A stretch of 64,000 bases of DNA from Bin18 sp965200355 (GTDB lineage Bacteria > Desulfobacterota > Binatia > Bin18), in assembly GCA_965200355.1 (NCBI GenBank), contig OZ241351.1:3100001-3164000 (forward strand), in the 5' to 3' direction. This document shows positions 61,501 through 64,000 of this stretch, in pieces; positions within the stretch are counted from its first letter, which is position 1, and the number at the start of each line of letters is the position of its first letter. Position numbers and translations under genes: made by a program. Under the pieces are notes generated by a model. That model saw only the letters and a program-made list of their open reading frames with translations, was not told the DNA's origin and ran no database searches.

Positions 61501-61933
61501 CGCTCAGACAGCCGGACAGGGCGATAATACCGCCATTGAGCTCGCGCAGCAGTTCGCGGTCAACGCGCGGTTTCCGATAAAATCCTTCGGTAAAGCCGGC
61601 GGTGACGAGGCGGCACAGATTCCGGTAGCCCTCCAGGTTCATGGCCAGCAGAATGAGATGGAAATTGCCGCCATGCTCCAGGTCGTGCGCGCCCACGGGC
61701 TGCTTATCAAAGCGGCTCTTGGGTGCCACATACATTTCGCAGCCGATGATGGGTTTCACACCGTGGCTGGCCGCGGTCCGGTAGAAGTCGATTGCCCCGA
61801 ACATATTGCCGTGGTCGGTCATGGCCACCGCCGACATGCCGTGCTTCGCCACCCGCGGCATCAGCTGTGAGACTTTATTGGCCCCGTCAAGCAAGCTGTA
61901 TTGCGTATGCAAATGGAGATGTACAAACCCCAT
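58469..61933 (-). CDS. dnaE: DNA polymerase III subunit alpha
   Basis: Replicative polymerase of 1154 residues. Order: PHP domain (HLHTQYSLLDGA, TDHGN, GCEMYV, NDCHY; a metal site that looks intact), palm with PDIDVDFCYERR (Asp410 and Asp412 as catalytic residues, matching E. coli 401 and 403), fingers/thumb with the GRGSVAGSLVAYAL region, helix-hairpin-helix, and the C-terminal OB-fold (RLAGVVQSLKLKNNKKGDRYA). Start at ATG 61933, with AGGAGG upstream. The intact PHP site suggests proofreading activity, as known for some bacterial DnaE; that is inference. Fifteen bases after guaA. Confidence 0.96.
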   Translation of the reverse strand: MGFVHLHLHTQYSLLDGANKVSQLMPRVAKHGMSAVAMTDHGNMFGAIDFYRTAASHGVKPIIGCEMYVAPKSRFDKQPVGAHDLEHGGNFHLILLAMNLEGYRNLCRLVTAGFTEGFYRKPRVDRELLRELNGGIIALSGCLSGELARAMLRDDGKRARAAAEEYASIFDERFYVEVQANHLPEQEKVNPALIELARELSLPLVATNDCHYLKAEDAEAHDVLLCVQSAKAVSDEKRWRFGTDQLYVKTPAEMEAEFSHCPDAIANTVEIADRCNLGLSFGNFYFPNYDVPLGGTLEDCLEQTARAGLEERLTPLRAAQDWDSTQEQAYRNRLDYELKIIGEMGFPGYFLIVADFIGYARSQGIPVGPGRGSVAGSLVAYALKITDIDPIRYQLLFERFLNPGRKSMPDIDVDFCYERRDEVIHYIKDKYGEDKVAQIITFGTLKGKQAIKDVGRALEFSYGETDRIAKLYPAPKQGKDHPLETALDMEPRLREVRERGEREQKLFTHSLKLEGLLRHASKHAAGIVIAPTPLVEHLPLYVDKEKNVLTQYAGPDVDTIGLIKFDFLGLKTLTLIHDVVRRIAESRDVGIDLSAIPIDDRPTYRALTRGDTVGVFQMEGSGIRKLITQLKPSCFEDIFAVIALFRPGPLDSGAAEQFIKRKHGKEAVSYPHPLLEPVLKETYGVTIYQEQVMQIAQTLAGYSLSDADNLRRAMGKKKKEVMQAERTKFLKGASENKIKDKLAGEIFDAMETFAAYGFNKSHAASYALISYQTAYLKTHFPQEFMAALTSLEMGDTNKTYKNIAECRVHNIPVLPPDVNESGEDFTVRGQTIRFGLGGVKGVGSKAIEVIQEARQDGPFTDVHDFCTRVQSTQANKRVMESLIKCGAFDSFQTPRAQLLAGLEAVMRWAAQKASGHSNANQMGLFAHGGADPAQPELPQTEEWSDIEKLNKERETLGFFITGHPLDKYVGRLRGVTSLTTADLKGRSHQEKIRLAGVVQSLKLKNNKKGDRYATYTLEDKAGGVEVIVWPEAYRRHEAEVHSEQPVLVSGALDIDEERCQIIASEIVPLDSVAKAEVKQVHIQVPADSTTKEDIVELKTVLTKHQGQCQTFLHVLHSDHSETIISLPEQLKVAPTAEMLTDVEQLFDRGVASFQ

Positions 61934-61948
61934 CAGCACCTCCTCCTC

Positions 61949-63478
61949 TTATTCCCATTCAATGGTGGCCGGTGGTTTGGAAGAAATATCGTAGACAACC
62001 CGGTTGATACCGCGGACTTCGTTAATAATCCGGTTGGATATCGTGCCGAGCAGCTCACCGGGCAGCCGTGCCCAGTCCGCGGTCATGCCGTCCACGCTCT
62101 CAACGGCCCGGATGGCCACCACATACTCATACGTCCGGGCGTCACCCATGACACCCACTGTCTTGACCGGCAAGAGCACGGCGAAAGCCTGCCAGACCCG
62201 AGCGTAATAGCCCGCGGCCCGGATTTCCTCCTCAACAATCGCGTCCGAGGCGCGCAGCAGGTCCAGGAATTCGGCCCGCACCGGGCCGAGTATCCGAATC
62301 GCCAGACCTGGCCCAGGAAAAGGCTGACGGCCGACGATATCCTCGGGCAGACCAAGCAGCCGGCCCAGCCCGCGCACCTCGTCTTTGAATAATTCTCGGA
62401 GCGGTTCGACCAAGCGGAGCTGCATCCGTTCCGGCAGACCACCGACATTGTGGTGGCTTTTGATGGTGGCCGCCGGCCCCTTAAAGGAAACGGATTCGAT
62501 CACATCAGGATACAGGGTTCCCTGGGCCAGAAATTCCACCTCTGGCAGGGAGGCCGCTTCTTCTTCGAATATTTCAATAAAAACGTGGCCGATAATGCGC
62601 CGTTTACGTTCCGGGTCGTCAACCCCGGCGAGTCGTTCAAGAAAACGCTCCGCGGCGTTGACGGGCCGGATATTCAGTCCCAGTTGGGAAAACACGCGCA
62701 CCACACTGTCCGCCTCGCCCTGACGCAGGAGGCCGTTGTCAACAAAAATACAGGTCAGACGCTCGCCAATCGCCCGATGGATCAAGAGGGCGACCACAGC
62801 GGAATCCACACCGCCGCTCAGGCCGCACACGACCTGTTTGTCGCCAACCTGGTCGCGAATACGCTGGATTTCGCGTTCGATAAATCCCTCCATCGTCCAG
62901 TCCGCAGCACAGCCACAAATGCGGAAAAGGAAATTGTGGAGAACGTCTTTCCCCCGCTCGGTATGGACCACTTCGGGGTGAAACTGCACCCCGAAATACC
63001 GACCCGCAGCATCGCGACAGGCCGCGATGGGTGAATTGTCCGAATGGGCCAGGACCGTCCAGCCGGTTGGCAGGGATTCCATTTTATCACCATGGCTCAT
63101 CCAGACCTGAGTCGAGGCTGTAGGCGAAAAACCGGCGAACAGGTCGGTCGTATCATCGATAATCAGTTGGGCCGGGCCAAACTCGCGCCGGTCGGCCTGA
63201 ACGACCTGCCCCCCAGCCAGTTGGTGCAGAACCCCCATGCCATAGCAGATGCCCAAAAACGGAACCGGCATCCCGAGGATGGGCGGGGCTAAGCCGGGGG
63301 CGTCGGCGTCATACACACTGGCCGGCCCGCCCGACAGGACGATACCCTCGGGATTGAGGGCCTGAATACGCTCTCCAGAGATATTGTACGGATGGATTTC
63401 GCAGTAGACGTGCGCCTCACGAATACGGCGGGCGATCAGCTGCGTATACTGACTACCGAAGTCAAGCACCAGAATCAT
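61949..63478 (-). CDS. guaA: GMP synthase (glutamine-hydrolysing)
   Basis: Converts XMP to GMP with glutamine. N-terminal class I glutamine amidotransferase with DFGSQYTQLIARRIRE and catalytic Cys78 in GICYGM, followed by the His-Glu pair (FHPEVVHTERG). The synthetase half has the P-loop GLSGGVDSAVVALL near residue 218, and the C-terminal dimerisation domain ends in IEWE, as is typical. 509 residues. The start at 63478 is 91 bases after guaB, the gene that makes its substrate. Confidence 0.97.
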   Translation of the reverse strand: MILVLDFGSQYTQLIARRIREAHVYCEIHPYNISGERIQALNPEGIVLSGGPASVYDADAPGLAPPILGMPVPFLGICYGMGVLHQLAGGQVVQADRREFGPAQLIIDDTTDLFAGFSPTASTQVWMSHGDKMESLPTGWTVLAHSDNSPIAACRDAAGRYFGVQFHPEVVHTERGKDVLHNFLFRICGCAADWTMEGFIEREIQRIRDQVGDKQVVCGLSGGVDSAVVALLIHRAIGERLTCIFVDNGLLRQGEADSVVRVFSQLGLNIRPVNAAERFLERLAGVDDPERKRRIIGHVFIEIFEEEAASLPEVEFLAQGTLYPDVIESVSFKGPAATIKSHHNVGGLPERMQLRLVEPLRELFKDEVRGLGRLLGLPEDIVGRQPFPGPGLAIRILGPVRAEFLDLLRASDAIVEEEIRAAGYYARVWQAFAVLLPVKTVGVMGDARTYEYVVAIRAVESVDGMTADWARLPGELLGTISNRIINEVRGINRVVYDISSKPPATIEWE

Positions 63479-63569
63479 AACTGCCGCTCACAGACGGGCG
63501 TCCGATATGGCGGGGGGGCCCTCACCTTCTCAGCGGCGATAGGCACTCCGTCCAGAGCCTGTCCCTTCG

Positions 63570-64000
63570 CTACTCCACTCGATAATTGGGCGCTTCTTTT
63601 GTGATAATGACGTCGTGGACGTGGTTTTCTCGCAACCCGGCCGGAGAGACACGGACAAATCGAACCTTGGTTCTGAGTTCTTCCAGATTACGGCAGCCTG
63701 TATAGCCCATGCCGGCTTTCAGGCCCCCAACTAATTGATCGACAACACCCGATAATGGCCCCTTGTATGGCACGCGGCCTTCAATCCCCTCGGGGACCAA
63801 CTTGCCCGCGCTTGCTTCCTCGTCTTGAAAATACCGGTTCCGGCTCCCTTCCCGCTCGCGCATAGCCTCCAGCGAGCCCATGCCTCGGTATTGTTTATAC
63901 GAACGGCCTTGATACAGGATGGTTTCTCCTGGGCTTTCTTCCGTACCTGCGAAGAGGCTGCCGATCATCACCGCCTGCGCGCCGGCGGCCAGGGCCTTCA
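63570..64000 (-). CDS. guaB: IMP dehydrogenase GuaB (C-terminal part, runs off the window)
   Basis: Only the last 143 codons are in the window; the gene continues beyond base 64000. The frame reads KALAAGAQAVMIGSLFAGTEES (the TIM-barrel phosphate-binding region), then the flap segment QGRSYKQYRGMGSLEAMRE and EGIEGRVPYKGPLSGVVDQL, ending with the GLRENHVHDVIITKEAPNY tail. These are diagnostic of bacterial IMPDH, which makes XMP for guaA. Same strand as guaA, with 91 bases between. Confidence 0.96.
   Translation of the reverse strand, partial: KALAAGAQAVMIGSLFAGTEESPGETILYQGRSYKQYRGMGSLEAMREREGSRNRYFQDEEASAGKLVPEGIEGRVPYKGPLSGVVDQLVGGLKAGMGYTGCRNLEELRTKVRFVRVSPAGLRENHVHDVIITKEAPNYRVE

Overview
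The window is a gene-dense (about 57% G+C by eye), almost wholly chromosomal stretch from a Gram-negative bacterium with an outer membrane. The support is a complete Tol-Pal operon, a lipoprotein-type Pal, an AsmA-family protein and a second TonB/ExbBD-type system. Glutathione synthase, a class III (glutathione-type) alcohol dehydrogenase, a membrane heterodisulfide-reductase-like Fe-S protein and a biotin-dependent acyl-CoA carboxylase fit a proteobacterial or deltaproteobacteria-like lineage, perhaps an uncultured one. The sequence alone does not let me name the taxon. I saw no insertion sequence, prophage, CRISPR array or rRNA.

Layout. 30-14733 (minus strand) is one unidirectional block read from tolQ leftwards: tolQ-tolR-tolA-tolB-pal-cpoB, then ribF-rluD, rho, and the classic run rpsB-tsf-pyrH-frr-uppS-cdsA-rseP-tsaB. 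14958-17210 (plus) is gap-tpiA-secG with no pgk. 17338-25103 (plus) holds an FAD monooxygenase, tRNA-Leu(GAG), a two-domain M16 peptidase, prmA, rsmE, gshB and a queuosine-precursor transporter. A family 2 glycosyltransferase on the minus strand follows, then tRNA-Phe(GAA). 26053-30787 is accessory: a two-subunit sodium:solute symporter with a CBS protein, a cupin, a VanZ-like protein and a DUF711 protein. 30911-33858 (plus) is a winged-helix protein, a HEAT-repeat protein and an HtrA protease. 34040-41727 holds a VOC protein and a long-form ispH (minus), a class III alcohol dehydrogenase (plus), and a minus-strand set with an AsmA-like protein, an alpha/beta hydrolase, a TfoX-N protein and a small membrane protein. 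42005-44974 (plus) is a membrane Fe-S oxidoreductase, a DUF192 protein and a SnoaL-like protein. 45164-50158 (plus) is a six-gene TonB2-type energy-transduction operon. 50327-55689 (plus) is a three-gene acyl-CoA carboxylase followed by a tandem ThyX-like protein. 55673-64000 (minus) is guaB (partial)-guaA-dnaE-hflX-pgsA and a tandem EthD protein.

How the genes work together. The left block couples translation (S2, EF-Ts, RRF, t6A), nucleotide supply (PyrH), lipid and lipid-carrier synthesis (CdsA, UppS) and envelope upkeep (RseP, Tol-Pal). The TonB2-type operon is a second proton-motive-force-driven envelope machine, and no outer-membrane receptor lies beside it. The most unusual items are the tandem ThyX-like protein, whose two halves each keep a different part of the ThyX signature, and the class III alcohol dehydrogenase lacking two of four structural-zinc cysteines. 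Start codons were re-chosen in many genes because the longest reading frames often begin at GTG or TTG upstream of a better ATG with a ribosome-binding site.
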